Source: Myxococcota bacterium
Lineage (GTDB): Bacteria > Myxococcota > XYA12-FULL-58-9 > JALHOP01
NCBI GenBank assembly: GCA_022842935.1
Contig: JALHOP010000002.1
Span: 496,001-560,000 of the forward strand
DNA: 64,000 bases
Direction: 5' to 3'
The notes under the pieces were generated by a model. The model ran no database searches and was not told the origin of the DNA. It saw only the letters and a program-made list of their open reading frames with translations. This document shows, one piece after another, positions 25,173-34,320 of this stretch. The first letter of the stretch is position 1. Every line of letters starts with the position of its first letter. The translations under genes were made by a program, and so were the position numbers.

Positions 25173-25942
25173 AACAGGACCTCTACCGTCGAGGCGTCAC
25201 GCACCTTTGCTCGTACAACCTTCGTGCCATCCATGGGGATGACCGGAATGCTCTCGCCAATTCGGCCATCTTGCTGAGCCACCGCGTACATCTGAACGAC
25301 CAACCCGCCTTTGACCGCCAAAACAATGACGCGGTCACCGCGTTTGACGACCGGCATGAGCACGCTCGCGTCGCCCGCGACGTTCAAGCTCACCGTGACA
25401 CTGCGCGGAGGGCTGGTACCGGCTCTTAGCTCGAGCATGACCGACTGGTAGCCGGGCCGCAGGGTCGTGCGGTTGGTGATCCGTGCGACCACATCCCCCT
25501 CCGCGAGGGTCACGCCGCGATGCACATCGAGGCGGTCGATGGACATGCCGTACCCGAGTAGGGGCGCGAGCTCCCGACGGGCCAGCGCCTCGATGGTCGC
25601 GACGTCGAGCTGCTGGCCCCGGCGGGCGACCTTGATGGTCTTTGGGATGCGAAGTCCGTCCGCCGATGCGGACGCGCGCTTGAGCGAGGCGCGGATTGCG
25701 GCTTCGCTTATGCTGCGTCGCTCGCCCGGCGGTGGCGCGGCGCCAACGTCGACCTCGGCAAGGGCAAGCGGCGCGTTGGGGACGACGTCGCGCAAGTGGA
25801 CGCGCTCGTTGTCCACCACCACGAGCTGGGCCGACGCCACGGCCGCCATCTTCTCGACTTCGCTTGGTACTGGCCGCGTCTGTCGCGGCGCCGGTCTTCC
25901 GCCCGCGACGGCGGCAAGCAAAGCTACGAGGATCGCTTTCAT
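25169..25942 (-). CDS. flgA: Flagellar P-ring assembly chaperone FlgA
   Basis: A 257-residue periplasmic protein that binds FlgI during P-ring assembly. It has a short signal peptide (MKAILVALLAAVAGG). The N-terminal domain contains the LLGYGMSIDRLDVHRGVTLA segment. A SAF/C-terminal chaperone domain shows GDVVARITNRTTLRPGYQS and ends in VIPMDGTKVVRAKVRDASTV, the typical FlgA C terminus (..N..S.K...A.V). Four-base overlaps on both sides (flgG and flgH). Confidence 0.88.
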   Translation of the reverse strand: MKAILVALLAAVAGGRPAPRQTRPVPSEVEKMAAVASAQLVVVDNERVHLRDVVPNAPLALAEVDVGAAPPPGERRSISEAAIRASLKRASASADGLRIPKTIKVARRGQQLDVATIEALARRELAPLLGYGMSIDRLDVHRGVTLAEGDVVARITNRTTLRPGYQSVMLELRAGTSPPRSVTVSLNVAGDASVLMPVVKRGDRVIVLAVKGGLVVQMYAVAQQDGRIGESIPVIPMDGTKVVRAKVRDASTVEVLL

Positions 25943-26724
25943 CGGAGGTTCGCCGTGACCTGCAACATCTCGTCGGCGGCTTGGATGACCTTCGAGTTCG
26001 TCTCGTACGCGCGCTGCGTCGCGATGAGATTGACCATCTCGTCGACGACCTCGACGTTGGACATCTCGAGCATGCCTTGGGTCAGAGTGCCGGCCGCCTC
26101 GGTACCAGGAGTCACGATAAGCGGGTCACCCGACGCCGCGGTCTGCGTGAACAGATTGCGCCCGATCGCGTTCAAGCCGGCTGGATTGATGAAGTTCGCG
26201 AGGGTCACACGGCCGATCTCGGTGGGCTGCTGCTGCCCGGCCGTGATGACGGACACGTTGCCATCGTTCGATACCGTGATGCTCGTCGTATTCTGCGGCA
26301 CGCTGAGCGGCGGCTCCATCAGGTATCCGTCGCTGTTGACGACGCGTCCTTGGCTGTCGAGCTTGAAGGAGCCGTCTCGGGTGTAGGCGAGCTCACCGGA
26401 GGGTAGCCGAATCTGGAAGAAGCCCTGGCCCTCGACCGCCATGTCGAGAGAGTTGTCGGTCCGCTGGAGTGGTCCGTCCGAGAACTCACGCAGCGTCGCC
26501 ACCGTTCGCACGCCTTGACCGACCTGAATGCCGACCGGTTGCTGATTGCCTTGCGCGCCGACGGTGCCCGGCGTCTTCAGATTTTCGTAGAGTAGATCTT
26601 GAAACTCGGCGCGCTCGCGCTTGAAGCCGCTCGTGCTGACGTTCGCGAGGTTGTGCGCGATGACCTCGGTCCGAAGCTCCTGCGCTTGCATGCCGCTCGC
26701 GGCGGCGTCCATTGCTCTGAGCAT
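25939..26724 (-). CDS. flgG: Flagellar distal rod protein FlgG
   Basis: At 261 residues, the length of FlgG. N-terminal MLRAMDAAASGMQAQELRTE and VIAHNLANVSTSGFKRERAE carry the flagella_basal_rod motif. The central GVQVGQGVRT-like strand is seen as GIQVGQGVRTVATLREFSDG. The C-terminal NVEVVDEMVNLIATQRAYET and NSKVIQAADEMLQ are diagnostic. Builds the distal rod through the P and L rings. Exported by the flagellar apparatus, no signal peptide. Confidence 0.96.
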   Translation of the reverse strand: MLRAMDAAASGMQAQELRTEVIAHNLANVSTSGFKRERAEFQDLLYENLKTPGTVGAQGNQQPVGIQVGQGVRTVATLREFSDGPLQRTDNSLDMAVEGQGFFQIRLPSGELAYTRDGSFKLDSQGRVVNSDGYLMEPPLSVPQNTTSITVSNDGNVSVITAGQQQPTEIGRVTLANFINPAGLNAIGRNLFTQTAASGDPLIVTPGTEAAGTLTQGMLEMSNVEVVDEMVNLIATQRAYETNSKVIQAADEMLQVTANLR

Positions 26725-26735
26725 GATGCTGGCTC

Positions 26736-27449
26736 CTAACGACCGAGGTCGTTCGTGGTTTTCTGATCGACTTCGCGGAAGAGCTCGATGGCGCGGTGCA
26801 TGAGCTCATGACTGCGGCTGATGCTGATGAGGTCGGTCATTCCTCTCACGGGACTGACATTCGACTGCTCGACGAACCCAGCGTGAACCGCGGCTTCGAG
26901 TGTCTGCGGTGTCTGCGTACCTTCGCTGAAGGTCGTCCCGCCCTCGCGCTGGAGCCCCGTGGGATCATCGAAGCGCACCATTTTCAAGCGATCGATCGTT
27001 ACGCTGTCGCGGACGACGCTACCGTCGTCGAGAATACGGACGCTGCCGGTAACACCGATATCGATGGGACCGCCCTCTCCCATGACGGCGTTGCCGTCCG
27101 GCGTCATCAGGCGACCACTCTGGTCGAGCACGAAGTGACCGGCGCGTGTGTAGCGGTCACCTTCGGGCGTCTTGACCACGAAGAAGCCTTCGTTCGCCGC
27201 CGCGACGTCGAGCGGATTGCCCGTTTCGTGTAAGCCGCCTTGGCGCATGTCGATGCGAACCACGTCGATGGCGACTTGCTGGTCGACTGGACTCTGGCGC
27301 TCGAGCTCCTGTGCGAACTGGCTCCGCGCGGCGATGCGGTCACCCTTGAAACCGGTTGTACTGACATTGGCGAGGTTGTTGGCGGTCACCTCGAGGGCGC
27401 GCTCGTTGGCGATGGCGCCGGAAAGCGCCGCATAAATCCCGTCAGGCAT
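26736..27449 (-). CDS. flgF: Flagellar proximal rod protein FlgF
   Basis: At 237 residues, with the rod-family N terminus GIYAALSGAIANERALEVTA NNLANVSTTGFKGD and C terminus NVSPVRGMTDLISISRSHEL. It is shorter and less canonical than FlgG, and lies directly upstream of it as in many flgF-flgG pairs. The start overlaps fliA by eight bases. The alternative designation is a generic rod/hook basal-body protein, but order supports FlgF. Confidence 0.9.
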   Translation of the reverse strand: MPDGIYAALSGAIANERALEVTANNLANVSTTGFKGDRIAARSQFAQELERQSPVDQQVAIDVVRIDMRQGGLHETGNPLDVAAANEGFFVVKTPEGDRYTRAGHFVLDQSGRLMTPDGNAVMGEGGPIDIGVTGSVRILDDGSVVRDSVTIDRLKMVRFDDPTGLQREGGTTFSEGTQTPQTLEAAVHAGFVEQSNVSPVRGMTDLISISRSHELMHRAIELFREVDQKTTNDLGR

Positions 27450-28167
27450 TGCTGGCTCCTTTGCGCTTCTTGCCAGGCGCTTCGACCCCCATGAGTGCGC
27501 GCAGCTTCACGGTGATCTCTCCGATGAGCTGGCAGGCGCGGGACTCGGTGACCTCGAGGACATCGCCGATCTGTTTCAGCGTGAGCTCTTCCACGTAGTA
27601 GAGCTGCAACACCTGTTGGTGGCGCTCAGGTAGCTTCTTGATGTTCTTGACCAACAACTCACGCGTTTGCTTCTTGTCCGTCGACTCGAAAGGCGATGGG
27701 CCGCGCTCCACATCCCACGTGGTGGATTCATCGGTGCTCACCACCTGCACTGGGGCGAGCTTGCCGTAGGCCGTGTGAAGCTCGTCCAAAGTCTTGCCGG
27801 TAGCGCGCGCCACTTCTTCATCGGATGGCTGGCGACCAAACTGCTGCGCGAGCTCTTGGACCGTGCGTTCGAGCTTTTTCGCATCGATACGCGCGTCGCG
27901 CGACATGAGATCGCGCCGGCGTAGCTCGTCGTAGATGGCGCCTTTGATGCGGAACTCAGCGAACGCTTCGAAGGACTTCGTCATGCGCGTCGCATCGAAG
28001 CGCTGTGTCGCCTGCATGAGACCAACGAGACCCGCTCCTACTAAGTCCTCGAAGCGCACGTGCGACGGCAGACGACGGGCAAGGCGCGCCGCGACGCGCC
28101 TCACCAGCGGCACGTACTGCTCGATCGGCCCGATGGCCGGATGGACCTGGGCAACGGCCGAGCTCAT
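27442..28167 (-). CDS. fliA: RNA polymerase sigma-28 factor FliA
   Basis: Flagellar late-gene sigma factor. At 241 residues, region 2 (VGAGLVGLMQATQRFD, FAEFRIKGAIYDELRRRD), region 3 and region 4 (LPERHQQVLQLYYVEELTLK followed by QIGDVLEVTESRACQL) are all present. A charged C-terminal tail extends about 15 residues beyond the usual end. A matching promoter lies ahead of fliC. Four-base overlap with flhG upstream and eight-base overlap with flgF downstream. Confidence 0.96.
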   Translation of the reverse strand: MSSAVAQVHPAIGPIEQYVPLVRRVAARLARRLPSHVRFEDLVGAGLVGLMQATQRFDATRMTKSFEAFAEFRIKGAIYDELRRRDLMSRDARIDAKKLERTVQELAQQFGRQPSDEEVARATGKTLDELHTAYGKLAPVQVVSTDESTTWDVERGPSPFESTDKKQTRELLVKNIKKLPERHQQVLQLYYVEELTLKQIGDVLEVTESRACQLIGEITVKLRALMGVEAPGKKRKGASNA

Positions 28168-29057
28168 TGAGTGATGCTCCCGCCCGCGAGACGACGCCAG
28201 AACAAGCGCACGCCGCCGGTCGCCGAGCCGACATCGGCCGGCGTCTTAGCGAGCTTACGCGCGATAGCGAGATAACACTGGCCAGCACCGCTCTTTGGCT
28301 CGCCGACGATCACCGGCACGCCTGCGTGCACGGCTCGTGGCACTGCGCTATCGCGGGCAATGTAACCCAGGTAGTCGATACCTACGTTCAGAAAGCGCGC
28401 CGTCAGCAACGAGAGTCGGCGATAGACTTCTTCGCCCTCGGCCGCGTTACGCACCATGTTGGCAACGACTCGGACGTGTTTGACGCCGCGTTTGGTAGCA
28501 AGCGTCTTGATGAGCGCGTAAGCGTCGGCCAGCGAAGTCGGCTCGAGGTTCGCGACGACCACCACATCCTGTGCCGCTGCCGCGAAGGAGACAGCGTTAC
28601 CTCCGATACCCGCGCCGACATCGATGACGACGGTGTCAAAGCGGTTCTCCAGGGTGTCGATCGCTTCGAAGAGGCCGGCCCGCTCGCGGTCACTGATGTT
28701 CGCTAGCTCGTAGCGGCCCGACCCTGCCGGCAGAAGTGTGACGCCTTCGCGCGCGACAACCAGGACCTTGTCGATGGTCGTCGTCCCATCCATCAGGTCC
28801 GCGATCGTGGCTGACGGGGTGACGCCGAGCGCCATGTCCAGGTTCGCCATGCCCATGTCACCATCGAGGGCAAGAACGCGACGCCCCTGACGTGCAAACG
28901 CGACCGCTAGGTTGGCGACGAGTTGCGTCTTTCCGACGCCGCCCTTGCCACTCGCCACCGCGATGATGCGCACATCGTCGGTAGCCACCCGCTCGCCGGT
29001 GGGCAGACGACGCAGGCTTCGCAGGGTCTCTGCTTGATCGGATCCCATTAGCTCCAC
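28164..29057 (-). CDS. flhG: Flagellar number regulator FlhG (FleN/YlxH), MinD-like ATPase
   Basis: A 297-residue ParA/MinD-family ATPase that limits flagellar number and stimulates the FlhF GTPase. The N-terminal activator helix motif DQAETLRSLRR starts at residue 7. Deviant Walker A GKGGVGKT is at residues 37-44, and switch motifs DGDMGMANLDMAL and VIDVGAGIG follow. The C-terminal end FWRRLAGGSITQ may serve as a membrane contact. Encoded immediately after flhF with a 10-base overlap, the usual pairing. Confidence 0.95.
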   Translation of the reverse strand: MELMGSDQAETLRSLRRLPTGERVATDDVRIIAVASGKGGVGKTQLVANLAVAFARQGRRVLALDGDMGMANLDMALGVTPSATIADLMDGTTTIDKVLVVAREGVTLLPAGSGRYELANISDRERAGLFEAIDTLENRFDTVVIDVGAGIGGNAVSFAAAAQDVVVVANLEPTSLADAYALIKTLATKRGVKHVRVVANMVRNAAEGEEVYRRLSLLTARFLNVGIDYLGYIARDSAVPRAVHAGVPVIVGEPKSGAGQCYLAIARKLAKTPADVGSATGGVRLFWRRLAGGSITQ

Positions 29058-30145
29058 GATTGAACCTCCGAGCCCAGCTCGAGGCTGGGAGCGCCTTCGT
29101 CACCCGCGTTCGCGGCTGTAACCAGGGCCGTCGCGAGTGCCGAAGGAGACGGGCGGACGACGTCTTCGGGAACGCGCTGCCCATGTGTGACGTACGCGAG
29201 CGGCAGGCGCGTGTGAAAACAAGCGTTGAGCAGAGCGCCGAGCTGCGCGGCTTCGTCGAGCTTCGTCATGATGAGGGCCTTGGTGGGGAGTTGTCCGTAG
29301 GCCCGGGCGAGCGCGCGCAGCTCACTCTGACGCGTCGTCGCCGAAAGGGTAAGCCAGATCTGGGTCGGCGTACCGCTGAACAGCTCCGTGAGTCCGGTGA
29401 TGTGTTCGCTATCACGAACGCCGCGGCCGGCTGTGTCGACGAGTACGAGGTCGGCGTTGCGATGCTCGCGGAGCGCGTCACTCAAGGCTTTGCGATCCGG
29501 CGCCATCGCGTAGGGAACACCGATGAGGTTTGCGTAGGCAGCGAGCTGCTCACCGGCGCCAATGCGGTAGTTGTCGGTGCTGATGAGGGCGACCTGACGG
29601 CCACGCACCAAGGAAGCGACCGCCGCGAGCTTGGCGATCGACGTGGTCTTGCCGACGCCGGTTGGACCAACGAGTGCGATGATGCCGCGCGCCTCGAGGC
29701 TTTCACGCGTGAGGCTACCGAGCTCGCGGGCGACGTGGGTCGTGAGGTCGGTTTCGCCGTCGAGCTTGTCGGCGAGCTCCGTGGCGAGCTCCGTTTCGAC
29801 GTCGGCGTTCTCAAGCGTACGACGGGCCTCGTCGGCGTCGAACGAGGCGCCATAAGCCGGGCGTGCCGGGTCGCGCAGCTCGGCGCGTAGGCTCGCGAGG
29901 TCGCGCGTCAGGCCGTTGCGCATATCGGCCGTCGCGTACTTGTTCAGCTCTTTGACACCCGTGGTGCGGAGCGTCGGTTTTTCGTCGATCTCGAGCGCCG
30001 CCGTCACTTCCACGACGCCGCCCCGCATCAGCCCCGGTTTCTGCACCTGACGGGTGGCGACGACGATGGCGTCGGGGCCGAGCGCCTTCTTCACCGCCGC
30101 CAGAGCGGCCGCCATATCAGGCCCGGTGAACGTTCTGAGCTGCAT
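29048..30145 (-). CDS. flhF: Flagellar placement GTPase FlhF (SRP family)
   Basis: A 365-residue SRP-type GTPase that sets the site of flagellar assembly. The N-terminal B domain begins MQLRTFTGPDMAAALAAVKK and contains GPDAIVVATRQV. The GTPase domain has P-loop GPTGVGKTT (160-168), then DTAGRG and TKLDEAAQLG. The start lies 29 bases inside the flhA 3' end and is supported by AAGGA about ten bases upstream. With FlhG this suggests few, positioned (probably polar) flagella. Confidence 0.95.
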   Translation of the reverse strand: MQLRTFTGPDMAAALAAVKKALGPDAIVVATRQVQKPGLMRGGVVEVTAALEIDEKPTLRTTGVKELNKYATADMRNGLTRDLASLRAELRDPARPAYGASFDADEARRTLENADVETELATELADKLDGETDLTTHVARELGSLTRESLEARGIIALVGPTGVGKTTSIAKLAAVASLVRGRQVALISTDNYRIGAGEQLAAYANLIGVPYAMAPDRKALSDALREHRNADLVLVDTAGRGVRDSEHITGLTELFSGTPTQIWLTLSATTRQSELRALARAYGQLPTKALIMTKLDEAAQLGALLNACFHTRLPLAYVTHGQRVPEDVVRPSPSALATALVTAANAGDEGAPSLELGSEVQSWS

Positions 30146-32237
30146 GTTTTGGGGTTCCTTTGAGCTCCGCGGCGCGATTCGCGCCTACGATCGCTAGAGT
30201 TCGAATGGCCGCTTGGGGGTCGATCTCGCGGTAGCTGACCACCGAGAGACCCGGCGTGTGGCGCGCAGCGAAGGTCGCAACCGATCGGCGGATGTCGCCT
30301 GCCACCAGGATGACTGGCAGCTCTTCTGACCGTTTGACGTTCTTCGTTGCATGCTCGAATGCCGCTCCGATGGCACTAAGCTCTGCAGGATCGAAGCCAC
30401 CTTGCGGCTGCTGCATGCGGCGGAAAGATCCCTCGACATCTGGCGCAAGTAGGATGGCGTAGACGCTTCCGTCGCGGCCGCGATGCCTGCCGGTAATTTG
30501 ACGCGACAGCCGCACACGCACGTGCTCGACGAGCTGGTCGACGTCTTTGGTTTCATGGATGTGCTCAGCGATGCCCTCGAGCACTCCGCGCAGGTCGCGG
30601 ATCGACAGCCGTTCACGCAGTAGACCGCGTAGGATCTTGAGTAGGCCAACGTGGGTAATCTGCTGGGGAACGAGCTCTTCGATGAGCTTGCCGTTATCGC
30701 GGCCTGCAAGCTCGAGCAGCTCTTGCAGCTCGCGGCGGCCAAGAATCTCGTGGGCATGCGAGGCAAGAAGCTCACCCAAGTGGGTCGCCACGACAGTCGC
30801 CGGCTCGACCACGGTGTAGCCGGCGAACTCGGCCCGATCGCGGTCCGTTTCGGCGATCCACTTGGCGGGAAGCCCGAACGCTGGCTCGAGGACGTTTTCA
30901 CCAGGCAACGTGACACCAGCGGGGTCGTTGGTCATCGCCATGACGTGACCCAGGCGCAGCTCGCCCTTGCCGATTTCGTTGCCCGAAAGGAGAACCCGGT
31001 AGGCTCCCGGCGCCAGCCGTAAATTGTCGCGCATGTGGATTGGCGGAACGATGATGCCGAGCTCGCTCGCCAGCTGCTTGCGAATGCCGGCGATGCGCCG
31101 CATGAGTCCGCCATCGCGCATTTCGTCGACGAGGGGAACGAGCTCGAGACCAACCTCGATCTCCAATAGGTCGACGGAGAGCTTCTGTTCCAGCTCCTGA
31201 CGCTCCTCGAGCGCCTTGTCACGCACCGGCGCGGCTTCGGCGGGAACCGCCTCTGGTACCTGGTTGCGGGACACCATGAAGAGCGCCACGGCGATGACCG
31301 CAAAAGCGACATGCGGCATGCCTGGGACGAGCGCCAGGCCGGCAAGTACGGCAGCCGCCATCCGCAACGCCTTGTCTGAACCGAAGAGCTGCTTCTTGAC
31401 TGCGGCGCCGAGCGCGCCACCTGCGGCTGCCCGCGTCGTCACGAGACCAGCGGCTATCGAGGTGAGGAGCGCCGGCAACTGGGTGACGAGACCGTCACCG
31501 ATGGTCAGCTGCGAGTACGCAGATGCCGCAGAGGAAAGCGACATGTTCCGCTGCGCGACACCGATGATGAGACCTCCGAATAGGTTGACCGCGGTGATGA
31601 GCAAGCCAGCGACGGCGTCACCACGTACGAACTTGGAAGCGCCGTCCATGGAGCCGAAGAAGTCCGCTTCCTGCTCGACAGCCTTCCGGCGACGGCGTGC
31701 TTCGTCTTCCTTGATGAGGCCGGCAGCAAGGTCTGCGTCGATCGCCATCTGTTTGCCGGGCATCGCGTCGAGTGTGAAGCGTGCGCCGACTTCCGCGATA
31801 CGACCCGCGCCCTTGGTGATGACGACGAAATTGATGACGACGAGAATCAAGAAGATGACGACGCCGACCACGAGGTTGCCGCCAACCACGAACTGCGCGA
31901 AGGCCTCGAGTACATGGCCAGCGGCGCCTTTGCCCTCGTGACCGTGCAGCAAGATGAGGCGGGTGGTCGCGAGGTTGAGCGCGAGGCGAAAGAGCGTCGT
32001 GAGCAGGAGCAGCGACGGGAAGGCACTAAACTCGAGTGGCTTCTCGATGTGCAATGAGAACAAGAAGACAACGAGCGACACGGTGATGCTGATGGCGAGC
32101 AACGCGTCGAGCAAGAGGGCCGGGAGCGGCAAGATCATCACTGCGATGATGCCGATCATGCCTAAAGCAAGGCCGGTCTCCGCCGATATCTTGGATGAGG
32201 TTCTGGCGGTTGACGGCAGTGACGTCATGCTGGTCAC
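30117..32237 (-). CDS. flhA: Flagellar export gate protein FlhA
   Basis: A 706-residue export-gate subunit. Eight membrane helices fill the first 330 residues, with family motifs LLDALLAISITVSLVVFLFS and ARFTLDAMPGKQMAIDADL plus GVAQRNMSLSSAASAY. The large cytoplasmic domain that docks chaperone-substrate complexes ends VVSYREIDPQAAIRTLAIVG. The GTG at 32237 overlaps the flhB stop by four bases (GTGA); an ATG three codons later is possible. The C-terminal end continues 29 bases into flhF. Confidence 0.97.
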   Translation of the reverse strand: MTSMTSLPSTARTSSKISAETGLALGMIGIIAVMILPLPALLLDALLAISITVSLVVFLFSLHIEKPLEFSAFPSLLLLTTLFRLALNLATTRLILLHGHEGKGAAGHVLEAFAQFVVGGNLVVGVVIFLILVVINFVVITKGAGRIAEVGARFTLDAMPGKQMAIDADLAAGLIKEDEARRRRKAVEQEADFFGSMDGASKFVRGDAVAGLLITAVNLFGGLIIGVAQRNMSLSSAASAYSQLTIGDGLVTQLPALLTSIAAGLVTTRAAAGGALGAAVKKQLFGSDKALRMAAAVLAGLALVPGMPHVAFAVIAVALFMVSRNQVPEAVPAEAAPVRDKALEERQELEQKLSVDLLEIEVGLELVPLVDEMRDGGLMRRIAGIRKQLASELGIIVPPIHMRDNLRLAPGAYRVLLSGNEIGKGELRLGHVMAMTNDPAGVTLPGENVLEPAFGLPAKWIAETDRDRAEFAGYTVVEPATVVATHLGELLASHAHEILGRRELQELLELAGRDNGKLIEELVPQQITHVGLLKILRGLLRERLSIRDLRGVLEGIAEHIHETKDVDQLVEHVRVRLSRQITGRHRGRDGSVYAILLAPDVEGSFRRMQQPQGGFDPAELSAIGAAFEHATKNVKRSEELPVILVAGDIRRSVATFAARHTPGLSVVSYREIDPQAAIRTLAIVGANRAAELKGTPKHAAQNVHRA

Positions 32238-33280
32238 GCGATTCTCCGTTTCTGGCGGTAGACGAAGGCAAGGACGACGGCGACGGCCTTGTAGAGGTCG
32301 GCCGGCACCTCGTGGCCCACTTTGACGAGTTTGTGCAGCGCGCGTGCGAGGGGCGGCTCGCTGACGATCGGTACGTTATGGCGTTGTGCCATTTCGCGAA
32401 TCTTCGCTGCGACGTGATCGACGCCCTTGGCGACCACCTTCGGGGCTCGCATGCCTTTCTTGTATTGAAGGGCTACTGCGTAGTGCGTTGGGTTCACGAT
32501 GACGACGTCGGCCGTCTTCACTTTCGCGATCGAGCGGCTCTTCAAAAGCTCGCGCGCGCGACGCTTACGCTGGCCCTTCACGTGCGGGTCGCCGTTTTCT
32601 TCCTTGTATTCTTCGCGCGCTTCCTCGTTGCTCATCTTCATGGCCTGCTCGAGCTTGAAGCGATTCCACGCATAGTCGGCGACGCCGATGCAGAGCAGGG
32701 CTGGCGTCGCGCGCCGTAAGATGTCGACCAGCACGATGCGCGCTAGCGTGAGGGCTTCGGCGAGAGACGCTGGGCTCGCGTTCACCAGCGTCTTCATGCC
32801 GGAGACAATCCCCGTGTAGGCGACGCCAACGACCACGGCAACCTTGAGGATGGTCGAGAAGAGTCCAGCGACGGCCTCTTTCGAGGCAAACATCTGGGAG
32901 AACCGCGGTAGCGGATTGAGCTTCTCGAGGTCGAGCTTCGCCCAAGCTTTGGTAGGTAGGAAACCTACCTGCGCAAAGCCCGTGGCGAGGGCGGTGAAGG
33001 CGCACGCAAGGCCGACGAAGCCGGCGCTCTGCAGAATGGTTTTGACCACCATGCCGCTGCTGAGCTCGACACCTCCGCGGGCGAGGGCTCCGAAGCTTGC
33101 GCGCGTCAAAAGGGTGACAGCCTCGGCTGCTTGCCGACCAGTCGCCAAGATGGTGACGCCACCGACGATGAGCACGGCGCCCGTCGAGAGGTCGCGACTC
33201 TTGGCGACTTGCCCGCGCTCGCGAAACTCGCGCCTGCGTTTTTCGCTCGCTGGTTGATTCTTCTCTGCGTCTTCAGACAC
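32234..33280 (-). CDS. flhB: Flagellar export gate switch protein FlhB
   Basis: A 348-residue substrate-specificity switch. Four membrane helices lie in residues 35-210, then a cytoplasmic domain with the autocleavage motif NPTH at residues 263-266 (VIVNPTHYAVAL). The N-terminal EKRRREFRERGQVAKSRDL is typical. GTG start. It reads into flhA with a four-base overlap and starts three bases after fliR. Together with FliK it should switch export from hook to filament substrates. Confidence 0.97.
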   Translation of the reverse strand: MSEDAEKNQPASEKRRREFRERGQVAKSRDLSTGAVLIVGGVTILATGRQAAEAVTLLTRASFGALARGGVELSSGMVVKTILQSAGFVGLACAFTALATGFAQVGFLPTKAWAKLDLEKLNPLPRFSQMFASKEAVAGLFSTILKVAVVVGVAYTGIVSGMKTLVNASPASLAEALTLARIVLVDILRRATPALLCIGVADYAWNRFKLEQAMKMSNEEAREEYKEENGDPHVKGQRKRRARELLKSRSIAKVKTADVVIVNPTHYAVALQYKKGMRAPKVVAKGVDHVAAKIREMAQRHNVPIVSEPPLARALHKLVKVGHEVPADLYKAVAVVLAFVYRQKRRIA

Positions 33281-33283
33281 CAG

Positions 33284-34039
33284 CTACTCTCCGGCTAACC
33301 CCGCTATGTCTGCGGCGCTCTCGTGCATGAGGCCGCTGACCGCGTGCACGAGAGACGGAGCTGCAAGGCTCGCGCCGAAGAGAGCGATGGCACCGGTGAG
33401 CACGAAACCGAACGACCAGGCGTTGAGCTGCGGCGCGATGCGCGCCACGAACCCAAGCACGAGCTGGCCAGTGAGCACGGCGATGGAGAGCGGCGCAGCC
33501 ACCGCGAGCCCACGTAGGATGATGTGGGTCAACGCCCGCACGATGTGATGCGGTGAGAGGAGCGCGGCGACGTCGCTCCCCGGCGGCAGGTGGTGCACAC
33601 TGGCCGCTAAAGCGCGCACCATCTCGAGGTGGCCGCCGACGGCGAAGAAGGTCAGGCCGGCGATGGTGCCAAAGAGCTGCGTGTAGGTGCCGCCCTGCTC
33701 TTCCGAGAGGGCGTTGTAGGTCCCTTCGAGGCCAAAGCCGAGCTGGTGAGCGATGAGCTCGCCGGCGAGCTCCGCGGCTGCGAAAGCGACGCGAATGGTG
33801 ACCCCCAACAGGAGACCGATGCCAAGCTCCACACCCAGGGCGAGGAGGAAATCGTCGCTCGCGCGCACGTGGGGCACCGCGACGCCCATGAGGACGCTCA
33901 GCACGACGACGAGCACCGCGCGGATGCGCAGGGGTACGACTTCACCACCTAGCGCCGGAACACTCAGCACCATCGCCCCAGCGCGCCCCGAGATGAGACC
34001 CACGTCGATGATGGCGTCCCAGGGCAGCTCGAGCGTCAC
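33284..34039 (-). CDS. fliR: Flagellar export gate protein FliR
   Basis: A 251-residue membrane protein of the FliP-FliQ-FliR export core. It has several long hydrophobic helices with the family features SGRAGAMVLSVPALGGEVVP near the N terminus and AAAELAGELIAHQLGFGLEG in the middle. GTG start overlaps the fliQ stop (GTGA). Export-gate order fliP-Q-R-flhB-flhA is kept intact. Confidence 0.93.
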   Translation of the reverse strand: MTLELPWDAIIDVGLISGRAGAMVLSVPALGGEVVPLRIRAVLVVVLSVLMGVAVPHVRASDDFLLALGVELGIGLLLGVTIRVAFAAAELAGELIAHQLGFGLEGTYNALSEEQGGTYTQLFGTIAGLTFFAVGGHLEMVRALAASVHHLPPGSDVAALLSPHHIVRALTHIILRGLAVAAPLSIAVLTGQLVLGFVARIAPQLNAWSFGFVLTGAIALFGASLAAPSLVHAVSGLMHESAADIAGLAGE

Positions 34040-34320
34040 GGGTCATCACCCTCGTGCGCCATGGTCGAGAGGCTCGCGATCGTCTCACGCGTGAAGGCGA
34101 CCATGCGGTCGAGTGTCCAAGGACCGGCAAGCACAACCAAAAGCCCGACGATGGCGAGCTTCGGGATGAAGGCGAGCGCGGCCTCTTGCACCTGCGTCGC
34201 GGCTTGCAGAACGCCGACAAGGAGCCCCACGACCAGGGTGGCAACGAGGAAGGGCGCGGAGATCTCGCTCGCGAGCAGCAGGGCGCGCTGCATCAGCTCA
34301 CGGACGGCGTCGACGCTCAC
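34036..34320 (-). CDS. fliQ: Flagellar export gate protein FliQ
   Basis: A 94-residue, two-helix membrane protein. The GTG at 34318-34320 is chosen because it overlaps the fliP TGA (GTGA), like its neighbours, and gives the standard length; an upstream extension to 34359 would lie inside fliP. Family pattern: VSVDAVRELMQRALLLASEI, then VGLLVGVLQAATQVQEAALA FIPKLA and LAGPWTLDRMVAF. Confidence 0.93.
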   Translation of the reverse strand: MSVDAVRELMQRALLLASEISAPFLVATLVVGLLVGVLQAATQVQEAALAFIPKLAIVGLLVVLAGPWTLDRMVAFTRETIASLSTMAHEGDDP